Origin: Solen grandis
Taxonomy: Eukaryota > Mollusca > Bivalvia > Adapedonta > Solenidae
Direction: 5' to 3'
Assembly: GCA_021229015.1 (NCBI GenBank)
Contig: CM037781.1
Span: 66,856,345 to 66,920,344, forward strand
DNA length: 64,000 nt
Below, one piece after another: positions 13,667 through 25,852 of the stretch (the first letter of the stretch is position 1; every line of letters begins with the position of its first letter). A program made the position numbers and the translations under genes. The notes below the pieces were generated by a model. The model was not told the origin of the DNA. It made no database searches and worked only from the letters and a program-made list of their open reading frames with translations.

Positions 13667-16600
13667 GTGAAGTTGCTGTCATGGAATATTGAAGGTTTTA
13701 AAAATAAACTGAACTTATTTAACATAAATTGTTTCATAAACAGTTATGACATAATAAGTATACAGGAAACATGGGACACAACTAACTGTGCTTTTTGTGA
13801 TTCACTCCTACCTGACTTTAAGATATTTAGTAAAAATGCCAAAAAATCATTACTTGGTGGAAGGTCTATGGGGGGAGTTGTAGTTTTGGTTAAAAGTAGT
13901 ATTGTACATTGTGTAAATAGAGTTGCCGAACGTTTTGAATTTTGGTATTGTCCTTGCCATAGATAAATCATTATTTGAACATGAGAAAAACATTTTATAT
14001 GTTGCGTTGTATGCACCTCCAGAAAATTCACCTTTTTATAACGATACTTCTGTCTCCTGCATTCAGAGGCTCGAGGAGTTACTAAGCAGCAACCAATGGG
14101 CAGGTTATGATTTTTTGCTATGTGGTGATTTCAATGCAAGAACAGGAGACTTATCTGATTTTACAGCATTTGATCATATACCAGAATTTGAGGAATACAG
14201 AGAGGTATTTGATAACGTTATTGATAGTCCACGCCAAACAAAAGATCTTACAGTAAACAAATTTGGACGAGAACTCCTAAGATTTTGCCAAATCTTCTCA
14301 TGCTATATAGTAAATGGGAGAAAATTGAATGATTCTGCTCAACAACACAGTGCAGATTTCACATTTGTCAGTCAAAACGGAGCAAGTGTTATTGACTATT
14401 TTATACTTGCAGAAGGTTTATTTAATTTAGCGCTAACCTTTGAGGTATTGGACAGAACTGAAAGTACTCATATGCCTTTATCACTAACCTTAACATTACA
14501 TGTACAAGAAGAAAACAGTATGGAAGACACTTCATATAACCATGAGTATTATGTAATGAATGAAAAAACAAAAGAAGATTATAATGCATTTCTAAAAAAT
14601 GAAACTGAAAAGAGCTTATTAACTTTACAAAACATGTATATGAATGAAACTGATGTAAATGTCATTTTAGATAAGTTTGAGTCTATACTAATTGATTGTA
14701 GCCAAACTTTCAAACATAGTAAAGTACGTAAACATATCTGTAAGCAAAAAGGAAAAGCATGGTTTGACAAAGAGTGTCGAAAGGCAAAGACTGAGGCAAA
14801 AAAGGCTCTTAGATCTTTTCGCTCTTTTAGAAATGAAGAGAACTTAAGTAATTATATAAATAAAAAATATGCATATAAGAACATATGTTAAAGTAAAAAG
14901 GTACAATATAACTACAATTCTATGAATACATTAAATAAAAATATAAAAAATTCAAAAATATTTTGGCAAGAATTAAAAAAGTTGTCAGAAACAGTTTATT
15001 AGTATTAACTGTTGGCTTGATCATTTTAAAAATTTGTTTACAATTTGTTTACAACAACAATATATGAAAATATTGAAGAGAACGGCGATGAAGAAAATAT
15101 GAATAACATTGATGATGTTGAAAATGCTCTTTTTAATGATTTGATTTCTGAGGAAGAAATCCTCTCATGTGTAAAAATTATAAATAAAAATAAAGCATGT
15201 GGCGGGATCCTTATACCTCAACATATATTACATGGTATTGATATTCTTCTACCATATATCAATAAGTTATTTAACAAAATATTTGTATCATCCACTTTTC
15301 CAGAAAAGTGGACAAAAAGTATAATTATACCTATACATAAGAAAGGTAACAGAAATAATACAAGTAATTACAGGGGTATATCTCTCTTAGATATCCTATG
15401 TAAGATATATACATCTATTTTAAACAGAAGATTAACTTTTTATGTTGAGGCATATAATAAAATAAATGAGTGTCAAGCAGGTTTCCGTTCAGGTTATTGT
15501 ACTGTGGACAATGCATTTATCTTATATTCTATTGTTAATAAATATTTCCAAAGAAGGGGTAAGCCTGTATATGTAGCATTTATTGATTTTCAAAAGGCAT
15601 TTGACTCGATAAGCAGACCTATTCTGTTTGATGTATTAAAGCGCAAGAACATAAAAGGCCACTTATACTCATCTATTAAATCCATCGGTAAAAGCATATG
15701 TAAGGACAAGTAAGGGTTGCTCAGATTTATTTGATTGTCCACTTGGCCTAAGGCAAGGCTGTTGTATCAGTCCGATTTTATTTGCTCTTTTTATTGATGA
15801 ATTTTATAATATTTTGTGTGATAACAATGTTCGTGGTATACAGCTTTATCCAGATTTAACGGAAATATTTTTACTTATGTTCGCAGATGACTTAGCATGT
15901 ATTTCAGACACTGTAGCTGGATTGCAAAAGCAACTCAAACTGTTACACACTTTTTGTATTGAATATAAGCTCAATGTAAATGTAGAAAAAAAAAAAATTT
16001 TAGTATTTAAAAGAGGAGGCACTTTATCTAGATTAGAACAATGGTATTATGGAAACTCAAAGCTAAGTATTGTAAATGGTTTTACTTATGTAGGCATTTA
16101 TTTTTCAAATAGACTTTCCCTCTACAAGATGGCTGAAAATATGTGTGTGAAGGCGAAAAAGCCCTGATAGCTGTTATAAAATCTCTTGAATGTTGCAAAT
16201 GTTTGCCATATAGTATATATTTTAAAATATTTGATGCAAAAATCCAGCCAATTTTATTATATGGATCGGAAATTTGGGGATTTAATAATTTTGTTTGTCT
16301 TGAAAGTATTCAAATTTTTGCTTGCAAACGCTTTTTAAATGTAAGACAATCAGCTTGTAATGATGCAGTGTTAGGTGACTTAGGAAGATTCCCTTTATAC
16401 ATATATGCTGCCAAAAGATGCATTAGCTATTGGTTAAGAATTCTCAAGATGCCTAAATATAGATATGTTAGAATATGTTATGATATGCAAGTACACTTTG
16501 ATTCTTTAGGATATAATGATTGGGTAAGCAGTGTTAGGCAACATCTTTATTCAAACGGTTTTGGATATGTATGGGAACATCAATATGTATCAAATCAAAA

Positions 16601-17043
16601 GTTATTTCTCACCACTATGTTACTAGATTAAAGATCAGTATGTGCAAAATTGGTATGAATGTTTTGAAAAAAAATTCCATTAAAGTTACATCAAATTGTT
16701 AAATATTGATAAGTTCAGGAGTTGTTTAGCAAATTTTAGAAGTTCTTCACATAGCCTTATGATAGAAACATGTCGTTATTATAATATACCTAGGGAATAT
16801 AGAGATTGTCTATATTGTGAAAGTTATCTAGAGGATGAATACCATTTTATATGCATTTGTTCATTATATAAGAATATTCGTTCAATATATATACCAGTTA
16901 TTTACTATGAAAACCCCTCTGTGGAAAAATTTTACAATCTTATAGCATGTAAAAATGAAGATGTCATTAAGAAATTAGCAATGTTCATATTCCATGCAAC
17001 TAATGTAAGAAATGAATATTTAGGCAAGTATTATCTTACCTAA
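13667..17043 (+). pseudogene. LINE ORF2 remnant: APE endonuclease and reverse transcriptase
   Basis: The frame starts LLSWNIEGFKNKL at 13667 (endonuclease motif I) and shifts near 13940. It continues with CGDFNARTGDLSDF and HSADFTFVSQ...DYFIL (endonuclease core) to a stop at 14889-14891. Reverse-transcriptase motifs follow in several frames: NYRGISLLDILCKIYTSILN (about 15360-15430), CQAGFRSGYCTVDNAF, VAFIDFQKAFDSI (palm motif A), LGLRQGCCISPILF after another shift near 15715, and FADDLACI at about 15880 (catalytic FADD). Further shifts occur near 16150 and 16640. The end (16696-17043) has a CxxC...HxxxC zinc-knuckle-like block. Non-LTR retrotransposon, clade not resolved by eye. At least four frameshifts plus in-frame stops make it inactive. 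Confidence 0.9.
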
Positions 17044-18929
17044 TTAAGAACAAGTTATAACTTATGTTAATTCCTCTCAATGATTCCTGCATTGGACTTG
17101 GGCTTGTACTCTATGCCTGGAAAAGTCCTTGAAATTCCTTGCTGAAGTCTGTTCGATGAAGGAGCTTTGTGTCCTCTTGTTTTAGAATAAACATGGACAT
17201 CCTATCAGTCTAGTTTATGTTACCTCCAAAAAATAAATCCTGAAATGAAGGTCAGCTTCAACTTTGGGCAAAGTCCATACATTTCTTACATTGTTATGGT
17301 ACCATTTCAACTTAGTCTCTGTAAAAATATACCTTGGGTTATATTCATCATAAAGCACCTTAGGAAAAAAAAACCCTGGTTTCTAAGAATTTCCTTAAAA
17401 TCACATAGAGTATTAAGAGTTTCCTTTAGTTTTATTTATAAAACATTTAAGGAGATTTATTCCAGTTAAGGAATTATTTTCCTTAAAAATAAAGGAGCTT
17501 TATGAATATGGCCCCTTGTTTGATGGATAAGACTTCAGTTTCTTTGTCAAAGCATGGTGTAGAGGTATCTATCACCTTCAGTGATATTTCAAGTTCCTTG
17601 TTGATTAAGACATTTGACATATCTTTCTCATTTAAATCTTGAATCTTGCAATGGATCTGATATCAGATTTGAAACAGTTGGGTAATGATTTTCAAGAGAA
17701 ATATATATCAATTATGCTCTTGTACTCCATTATATTTCTGTTATGCATTATTGAGGAATTTAGTATTTCTCGCGTGCATGTCATAAAACATAAAGGAAAC
17801 AAATTTCACTTAATCATCTGTCTAAGTCATGAAAATATTTTTCTGCAGTGCTTGAATTTTTTTATTTGTTGCTATATTCAACATTCATTCTGCTTTTTCA
17901 TGAATCAGTCATTTTTTTTTCTGGTAAAATGATGCATGAATACTGGCCAGATTTCAAAATGTTTTATTAAGATGTTTCTTTGGTAACCCTATACTCAGGG
18001 ATTTCTTTCATATCTGTATTCTTGAGTAAGCATATAGAAAACCCACTTTCATTAGGGTAAACATACATCCTTGACAATTTTCAAACCATTACTCTTTATA
18101 AGGGATGGGGGTGGGGAAAAAAACTTAGACAGAATTTTTATTTTCGTCAATTTCCGTTATGATCCTATGATCTCTTCTAATTGAATTCTTGACATGTGAT
18201 CGCCCTATCAAATCCTTCAGGACAGACTTACTGCAGTAAGCAGCTTAGAACTTTCTGGGTTGGAGATTATTGACCCGCCGACTCGTATTTCAGCTTCGAG
18301 ATTATTGATGATATATTTTGGTATTGACAAACTGGTATTTGGTATTACTTCAACAAGACTGAGACGAAAATATCAACAATTCCAAAATGTCTGAAAACTA
18401 TAATGGAGAACAATTGATTTTGCTGATTCAAATGGTTATGCTCAAGGCTTTTGGGGATTCTGCTCCAGTAATGGAAGATTTCCTTAAGTGCAGTGTAATT
18501 TTCTTGATTATAACTGCAGATGATGTAAGATATTTTATTTAGATGTAGAAATGGAAATAATAACTTTATCAAGTTTGAGATATGCATTCTAAAAGGCCAC
18601 GGTGTCTTTTACCAAATTGATATGTCTTTCTGTAAATGCAGTCATTAATTTAATTAGACATATTTTGGTAATATGATACATTAAAGTATGGAATACTGCT
18701 TTATAGTGCACTGTAATCTCAGCTTATAATGAACTCCCAGGATCGGATGAAATAAATTGATATCCCTTCTACTTATAGTCCTGTATATATACATTTGCGA
18801 ATCAAAAGCTTTCCAGTTACAAGACCAATGAATCAAAACTTGAATAAATAACCATCAAAAATACTGAAAACAAATAAAATTGAAATTATGGTATAATTCA
18901 ATCCACTTTTGAATATCAAATGTTAAATA

Positions 18930-19186
18930 CACAATTTGGACAGTATTTGTACCGTAATTTCCACACATGATAAACACTAATATATCAAACTATTTGGATT
19001 CTCTCCCTTCTACATATTCTATATACTGGTATATACTACTCAAGTTTGCTAAACCATAAAAAATCTTCCTGTTTTATATTTTCAATTACAATCTGTAATA
19101 AAAAGTGTTTAGTTTTCATATAATTAACATAAATTATATATTTAACAATTAAAGCAAAGGACTGTACAAATACTGTCCAAATTGTG
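18930..19186. repeat. Inverted-repeat element with perfect 23-bp arms
   Basis: The arm at 18930-18952 starts 'cacaatttggacag' and its exact reverse complement lies at 19164-19186, about 210 bp apart. The interior is AT-rich and non-coding. It may be a small MITE; no target-site duplication is evident. Confidence 0.6.
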
Positions 19187-20100
19187 TTGTTACTCAGGAG
19201 TCATCTTTTTGAAAAACAGATTAAGAATAAAAGTCAGTATAGTTTTGAAGCATAAACTGAACTTAAAAGAACATGTAGCACATCATTTGTGAATATTTCA
19301 ACATTTTTGTTTCATTTGTGGTTACAAAGCTGTCAAGTAAACACTGATTTTCTCATTCTCAGTCCAGCTTAATGAGTCATTTCAAAAAAGATTGGATCAC
19401 TCCCAATAATCAGATTTCCTTGTTTGTCTGTGTTTTGTGTATCAATCCAGACTTTTTAGTATCAAACTTAGACAAATTTTTGGTATGCAAGCTTGTGCAA
19501 ATTTCAACCACTGTACATCATAACATGGGCCATTTGCCTGAGTTATTAGTTTGTATCATGTTACCATAATGTACATGTCTCTCTCTCCCAGGGGCCCCCT
19601 CCTATGTATTGAGTTGTTGTTTTGACCAGGGTTGTCCGTCTGTCAGGAAATCTTGTGTGTTGCGTATATCTCCCAGACAAAGTATTTCAGTAGGAGTATT
19701 GAAGTTTTACTGGAAAGATATATCAGGAAATTTACAAGGGATTTCAACTCTGCTATTGTCAAGAAACAGCAGAGTTATGGGCCCTTTACTTTGAATGAGC
19801 TTAAAACTTTTATGTTGCATATATTTCCCAAAGTAAGATCTTGAATATCTGCATGTAAACTTGATTAGGTTGTAGTATCCCTAGATTGGACTTGAGTGCT
19901 AAGTTACAGCAAAGTTATAGGCCTTTAACTTAATTAAAATGAATGAAAAACGTTGTGTTATTTGTATTGCCCAAGTTATTTCAGTTTGGGTCTTGAAATT
20001 TTTCAACAAACTGAATGATTTAGATATCAATATACTGGTAATTATTTTTTCACTTTTCAGAGAAGGAATTCTCACAGATCTGTAAAATTTCTTTTCACAG

Positions 20101-20220
20101 GCTTTTTTACAGTCTGATTTTTCTTCACAGGCTGAATATAATTTTCTTCACCTGTCACAGGCAGCATATAATTTTCTTCACCTTTCACAGGCTAAATATA
20201 ATTTTCTTCACTTTTCACAG
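20101..20220 (+). promoter_or_regulatory. Tandem array of in-frame synapsin splice acceptors (4 x 30 bp)
   Basis: Four consecutive 30-bp units end in 'cacag' at 20130, 20160, 20190 and 20220, and a further acceptor ends at 20100. The last three units are close copies, each 'gc(t/a)(g/a)(a/c)atataattttcttcac' plus 'c/t..tcacag', and their first bases copy the start of the following exon (GCTGAA). Each unit is 10 codons and has no stop. Because the upstream exon ends in phase 0, splicing to any upstream acceptor would add 10, 20, 30 or 40 in-frame residues (repeats like AEYNFLHLSQ) before AEFSEINL. A TAA lies in frame just upstream of 20100, so the open stretch is exactly these four units. The 20220 acceptor gives the family-conserved protein; use of the others is inferred. 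Confidence 0.8.
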
Positions 20221-20312
20221 GCTGAATTTTCGGAGATTAATCTGGCCTCATACTCTGACACGGGTACCATGGTGGATATTCAGGTCACCAGGCAGGGAAC
20301 CAAAGTTGTCAG
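20221..20312 (+). CDS. Syn: Synapsin exon (domain C, AEFSEINL...VVR)
   Basis: A 92-bp exon from a 'cttttcacag' acceptor to an 'ag|gtaatg' donor. It encodes AEFSEINLASYSDTG, TMVDIQVTRQG and TKVVR. Vertebrate synapsins read 'AEFS.LNLVAHA...VDM.VLRNGTKVVRS' at the same place, including the conserved VEQ|AEF junction. This is part of the N-terminal half of domain C. The entry phase is 0, and the exon ends two bases into an arginine codon completed by the A at 23334. The start is chosen at 20221 because that junction reproduces the family sequence; the array immediately upstream offers longer in-frame alternatives. Confidence 0.95.
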
Positions 20313-23300
20313 GTAATGCTTAGGGTGCTGTTGTAAGTTTTGCTTCTTTTTATCATTTCCATTGTGAATATTCGAATATTCGTGCATCTATTGACATGAT
20401 GAATATTGATTTAGTATGTAGAATCTGAGCACAAATTGTACAAGCAAACAATTTTTCTTTTTTTTTTTTACAAACTGTACATGCATAAAAATTAAAATGC
20501 AAACATATTCTACAGAGCAAAAACCCAATAGCAGTAAAAACATGTGTCGGTGTGTCACACATCATGCCAGGGATGCTGATTGGCTAATTAAATGTCATAA
20601 TGGCTTACACACAGAGGTGACGTGTGTCGCTCTGCTAGGTGTGAAAAATGACCAACTCTTTGTTCATATGCATCATCAATCAACTGTTATTTGTATGATC
20701 CTGGGGACTTTGTAGATGTTTCACTACTGTGCATCTTCGTTTCATCCATTGTTCAACTGTATCTTTTTTTTACATTAAATAAAGAACAATTCTGCCCAGA
20801 ACTGAGACATATTTAGCATTACATTGTCATTTCATTCCATTCCATTTCATTCCATCACAACTGGATTGTATTTGTAATGATATTTTGATCTGAGTCTGCC
20901 CTGTTTGTCAGGGTATCAAATCACATCTACATATGACACTAATTGTTAAGTTTACTTCATTTCCTTATTGACTAACTATTTACCACAGAGCATCTTGGAA
21001 ATGACCTATACAACCAGTACAAAACCAGATCAGCCTGCAAGAATCAGGATTTATGCTGTTTGCTACTCATTAGTACCTTTGATATAAAGAGGTTTATATA
21101 CCTTCTGAGACAGAAATCTAGTCTCAGCCAAGGGTTTTGCATTAAGAGTCACTGCGACTCATCAGTTAGATTTATTTTGTTGACAGGTGTCCTTTCCTCT
21201 TTTAATTGGAGTTATTTTGGTCTGTCAGTTATTGACAGTCATGTTTGATATATGAAAACTGTCTTAAGTATGGTGGCTGATTTCTGCCATTTCGTGTTGT
21301 CGTGTCTTCGCCCCGAAAGGCGAAAGGCGAAATAACGACAATGTTGCAGATTTCGTGTTGTCGTCCTTTCGCCTCGAAAGGCGAAAGTCGAAATAATGAA
21401 AATGACAACGCTTCGGGTTTCGCCGATAATATCCTTTTGAGTAATAAAATTGATGTTTTAATACGCATTATATATAGATGCTTACGTATAAGTATGAATT
21501 ATGTTAGCTTTTTTAAATCATTATAAGTTAATGTGCCTGAACAATAAATAGAGTTTCAAGCGGTTCAATTATGCTACAAGTGAAATATGTTTTCACTGAA
21601 GCTTCCAAATATATTTTCTGTATCATGGATGTTGTAAATATACATGTATCTCATTTTTGTACGGTTTTGAGTATCCATTAATAGAAAGACTTTGTTTTAA
21701 CTATTAGATGTGAATGTTAAATGGATTGTGAATACGAGTATCCCGGTCTTCGATGGGATAAGGAAAATGTTGAGTGCATCTTAAACAAAACAATGCAAAT
21801 TAAATGAAAAGTGTTCATATGAACAAATTGAACAAACTAGGCCTTTGGAAATATTTTATTTGTGCCTTAATATTATTCAGAGGAAGGTCTGATACGCGAA
21901 TTTTTTTCGCAGGATACACATACAATGAGATACTTCAAATTTTGCAGTATTCTCACAATATCAAATTGAGGTAAGTTATCTTTCTTAATTGGAAACTACA
22001 TATTTTTCCATAAGTTGAACCCCACAATAATCTCAGTGGTAGTGCAATTAGTACATTAAATAACACAATGCATTTTTTTCAAAATGTTATGGTATTTAGA
22101 GGATTAAAAGAAAAAACATTCTGCGCATGTCTACCGGAAGGCGAAACCCGAAACGTACAGTCATTTTCGTTATTTCGACTTTCGCCTTTCGAGGCGAAAG
22201 GACGACAACACGAAATCTGCAACATTGTCGTTATTTCACCTTTCGCGTTTCGGGGCAAAGACACGAAGACACGACAAACAAAGGGCGCCAACACGAAAGG
22301 TTTCGACCCGCGGACACGAAACATTCAAAGGCGAAACTTTTCGTCCTTTCGCCTGTTAAAATTTCGTTTTTTCGCCTGAGATGTTTCGTGTTGTCGTGTC
22401 TTCGCCTCGAAAGGCGACAGGCGAAATAACGACAATATGGCATGTTTTCGTTATTTCGCCTTTCGCCTTTCGGGGCGAAGACACGACAACACGAAATGGC
22501 AGAAATCAGCCACCATACTTAAGAGTATATTCTACCACTGAATCTTGCTCCAGAGATGGTGCAATGATGGGGTACCAATCTGCCAGTGACATCTTGATTT
22601 AGACTCACCAAAGTAAGACAATAAGAGGTCAAGGTGTTCCTCATATCCTCTTGACGGATTGATTTAAAGTTTTGAGGAAAACAAACGTCTACTTTAAAAG
22701 TACATAAGTAGCAAAGTTCAACTTCATAAATTGTGTTTTGTGTAACATTATTTAAAGTGAAAGAGACAGTGTAGAGCTCAGTTGTCACCTTCTGTAATTG
22801 AAATGTGAGAGATGAAGATAAACAGGGGTGATACGGAGTCAGAATTTTCGTAAATATTGCTTTTTGAGCACATAAATACTATGAAATTGGTTCAGTCAGA
22901 AGATAACTTGAAGCTTTATCTAGTTTTACCGCAAAGCAGGTTCTTTTTGCTACAGAAGTGCACCTATGTCTGACAACTATTATGAGAAAATACAGAGATG
23001 AAGAAATTACATTGTCTGTAAAAAGTGTTTCTGGAGATCATCAATTGTGTTCATATAACATTTTACATTTGTCCATTTTTTCAAAGAAAAGAGAAATATT
23101 TTTTAAAAAAGTGTCTTAATTAGCATACTTGTACAATTCATGAAATAAACAAAAACAATTTTCTCCAGAATTAACATTCAAATTGGTTCAACAGATATAT
23201 TACCATGTAATATCCTTCTACCAAGGGTATGCAAGTCAGAAATAAAATAGATAATAAATAAATCCATTTCATAAAATGAATACAAAACGGAAATTGTTAA

Positions 23301-23333
23301 AATACTGACAAAATTGTATTACTTTATTCTCAG
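20313..23333 (+). other. Synapsin intron with a large fold-back element
   Basis: A 3.0-kb intron. It holds a degenerate TTAA-MITE-like core near 20990-21080 ('aaaaccagatcagcctgca...tttatgctgtttgctactcattag') and the 1.26-kb fold-back element (21263-22523). Nothing else with coding potential was seen; the overlapping 60-100 aa ORFs at 21.2-22.4 kb come from the CG-rich inverted repeats. Confidence 0.75.
21263..22523. mobile_element. Non-autonomous fold-back element with compound CG-rich TIRs
   Basis: The left end, 'cttaagtatggtggctgatt' then 'tctgccatttcgtgttgtcg', is exactly inverted at the right end (22518-22523 and inward). Both arms are built from reiterated 'cgaaaggcgaaa' and 'cgtgttgtcgtg/ctttcgcc' words, so each arm is itself composed of smaller inverted repeats; the right arm (about 22130-22523) is longer than the left (about 21263-21430). 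The core (21430-22130) is AT-rich and non-coding. A TTAA sits inside CTTAAG at each end, so a TTAA target duplication is possible. The arms are strikingly CpG-rich against the AT-rich surroundings. Confidence 0.8.
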
Positions 23334-23484
23334 ATCTTTTAAACCTGATTTTCTGCTGATCCGGCAACACGTGCGTGACGCGGGTGAGGACTGGCGCAAC
23401 ATCCTGATAGGGTTCCAGTACGGGGGAATCCCCAGTATCAATTCCCTGCACGTTGCTTACAACTTCCTGGATAAACCTTGGGTG
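23334..23484 (+). CDS. Syn: Synapsin exon (domain [13 protein letters not shown]...DKPWV)
   Basis: A 151-bp exon between a 'ttattctcag' acceptor and a 'gtg|gtgagt' donor. One base completes the arginine of the previous exon, then 50 codons read [39 protein letters not shown] and [11 protein letters not shown]. This is the most conserved part of the synapsin C domain (family consensus 'S.KPDF.LIRQH...IG.QY.GIPS.NSL...YNF.DKPWV') and identifies the gene on its own. It ends in phase 0. The GC content and CpG use are clearly higher than in the flanking introns. The insert between RQH and W (VRDAGED) differs in length and sequence from vertebrates, as expected for a loop. Confidence 0.98.
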
Positions 23485-24183
23485 GTGAGTATTCCGTTGG
23501 CCCTAATCATGTCATAGAGTGCATTTTACTGATTTCATATTTACTAAGCAAACTATAGATGTCAAAGACTAATTTTGATCTTTAAAATTTAAAATAGTAT
23601 TGATTTGATAATTTCAAAGAAACATGAACTGTAGAGGGAATATCTATCAACAACAGAAATAATTTGATAATTGTGTCCTGCAATATACAATTACCCATAT
23701 ATCTCAAAGCTGAGATAGGGTTATTTTCAGATTTTCTCCTGTATTGTAACTTGAATTGATTCCTCTTGACACTTCTGTAATAGTGTTTATACTTATCACA
23801 GAGTAAAATTATTATGAAGTTATTTAAGAGGTCTGATGTTTGGTTATATAAGTGTATATGGTTATTTGTTTCTTTCAATGGTATATCTTTCTTTGTCCTT
23901 ACATTTAAGACATTTTCCAATACAGATCCCTTAATAATGCTGTAAACACTTGTGAATAGCCTTGTGATCAGTCACCAGACCAAGATCAGCCTGCAGTCTG
24001 ATCATGATCTGCAATGATCACTATTTCGTCAAAAAATTTTCAGTAAGCACCCCCATAAATAGCTAATGGTACAGTCCAAAATGAAGGAAGGACAAGTCAA
24101 ATTAAGAAATTAACAAGGTCCTCTTATCAAACTCCTAAGTCCCCTTGTATCCCAGTCTGTTTTATTTCCGTAACTTTTCATTT

Positions 24184-25605
24184 TTATACCCCCTGCACAA
24201 CGAAGTTGTAAGGGGGGTATAATACTGGATTCAGCTTGTCCGTCCGGCCATCCGTCCATCTGTCGGTTTCTTTGTCCGGACGTAACTCAAAAAGTATAAA
24301 AGGCATCAAGATGAAACTTCATATGTGGATAGATCTCATTGAGGGGGAGTGCAGTGACCAAGAACCATAACTCTCTGTCACGTAATTTTGGAGTTATTGC
24401 CCTTTGTAAATTTTCGAACTTAATTTTGTCCGGGCCGTAACTCAAAAAAGTATAAAAGATATCAAGATGAAACTTCATATGTGGATATATCTCATTAAGG
24501 GGGCATGCAGTGACCAAAAACCATAACTCTCTGTTGCATTATTTTGGAGTTATTGCCCTTTGTAAATTTTCATACTTAATTTTTGTCCGGGCCATAACTC
24601 AAAAAGTATAAAAGGCATCAAGATGAAACTTCATATGTGGATAGATCTCATTGAGGGGAGTGCAGTGATCAAGAACCATAACTCTCTGTCGCATAATTTT
24701 GGAGTAATTGTTCTTTGTAAATTTTCATACTCAATTTTTGTCCGGGCCGTAACTCCAAAATTATAAAAGACATCAAGATGAAACTTCATATATCGATAGA
24801 TCTCATTGAGAGGGAGTGCAGTGATCAAGAACCATAACTCTTTGTCGCATAATTTAGGAGTTATTGTCCTTTATAAAAAATTTCATACTTAATTTTTGTC
24901 CGGGCCGTAACTCAAAAAGTATAAAAGATATCAAGATGAAACTTCATATGTTGATAGATCTCATTGAGGGGGAGTGCAGTGATCAAGAACCGTAAATCTC
25001 TGTCAAGTCTTTTAGGAGTTATTGCCCTATGTAAATTTTCATACTTAATTTTTGTCCGGGCCATAACTCAAAAGTATAAAAGATATCAATATAAAACTTC
25101 ATATGTGAATAGATATCATTGAGGGGGAGTGCTGTACCAAGAACCATAACTCTCTGTTGCGTAATTTTGGAGTTATTGCCCTTTGTTAATTTTCATACTT
25201 AATTTTTGTCCGGGCCATAACTCAAAATGTATAAAAGGCATCAAGATGAAACTTCATATGTGGATAGATCTCATTGAGGGGGATGCAGTGATCAAAACCA
25301 TAATTTCTCGTCATAACTTTGGAGTTATTGTCCTTTGTAAATTTTCATACTCAATTTTTGTCCGGGCTGTAACTCAAAAAGTATAAAAAGCATCAAGATG
25401 AAACTTCATAAGTGATGGATCTCAATGAGGGGGAGTGCAGTGACCAAGAACCATAACTCTCTAGACAGATAATTTGGATTATAATGCCCTTTTAATTTTC
25501 ATACTAATATGTCTGGGATAAATCAAAAAGTATATCAATATTCAAGATGAAACTTCATATGTGGATAGATCTCATTGAGGGGGCGTGCAATGACCAAGAA
25601 CCACA
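24184..25605 (+). repeat. Degenerate tandem array, about nine ~150-bp units
   Basis: It opens with a 'tatacccc...ggggggtata' hairpin and 'gtccgtccggccatccgtcc'. It then repeats a unit of roughly 150 bp: 'tttgtccgggcc(g/a)taactcaaaa', 'agtataaaaggcatcaagat', 'gaaacttcatatgtggatag', 'atctcattgagggggagtgc', 'agtgaccaagaaccataact' and 'ttggagttattgccctttgt'. The units become more decayed toward the right end. Short minus-strand ORFs across one or two units are by-products. Confidence 0.85.
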
Positions 25606-25810
25606 GAATGTATAGACCACAATAAGTTTAATATAAATGCCACATTTTATTTGATTAATATATCCTGGGAAATTAAGATACATAAATATTGTACTGCACT
25701 TCAACTCATTTCAAGAAATTTGCAAGCATTCCATTCCACGAAAAGGGGACACGGTTAAACTCTGGAAAGAAGTATTATACTCTGGAAAGAAAAGTCTTAC
25801 TAAAACAATA

Positions 25811-25852
25811 ACACACACACTCACTCACACACACACACACACACACACACAC
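25811..25852 (+). repeat. (AC)n microsatellite
   Basis: About 21 AC dinucleotides interrupted by a 'tcactc' near the start, inside the synapsin intron. Confidence 0.95.

Larger units (their letters stand above)
9400..20220 (+). other. Synapsin intron carrying a LINE and hairpin elements
   Basis: A 10.8-kb intron in phase 0. It contains a broken non-LTR retrotransposon (13155-17043), a hairpin (12508-12640), a short TIR element (12663-12870), an inverted-repeat element (18930-19186) and the tandem splice-acceptor array (20101-20220). A diverged 'cttggtatcaagtc...catctccaaaacctc' repeat lies around 11150-11960. A short direct repeat around 'cataacacaaaggt' occurs at 9772 and 9909. No other host exon was found. 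Confidence 0.8.

Noticed and set aside
22068..22443. Cluster of 70-103 aa ORFs on both strands
   Set aside because: Produced by the CG-rich inverted arms of the fold-back element; the peptides are reiterated words such as FRGE/RKAKGE.
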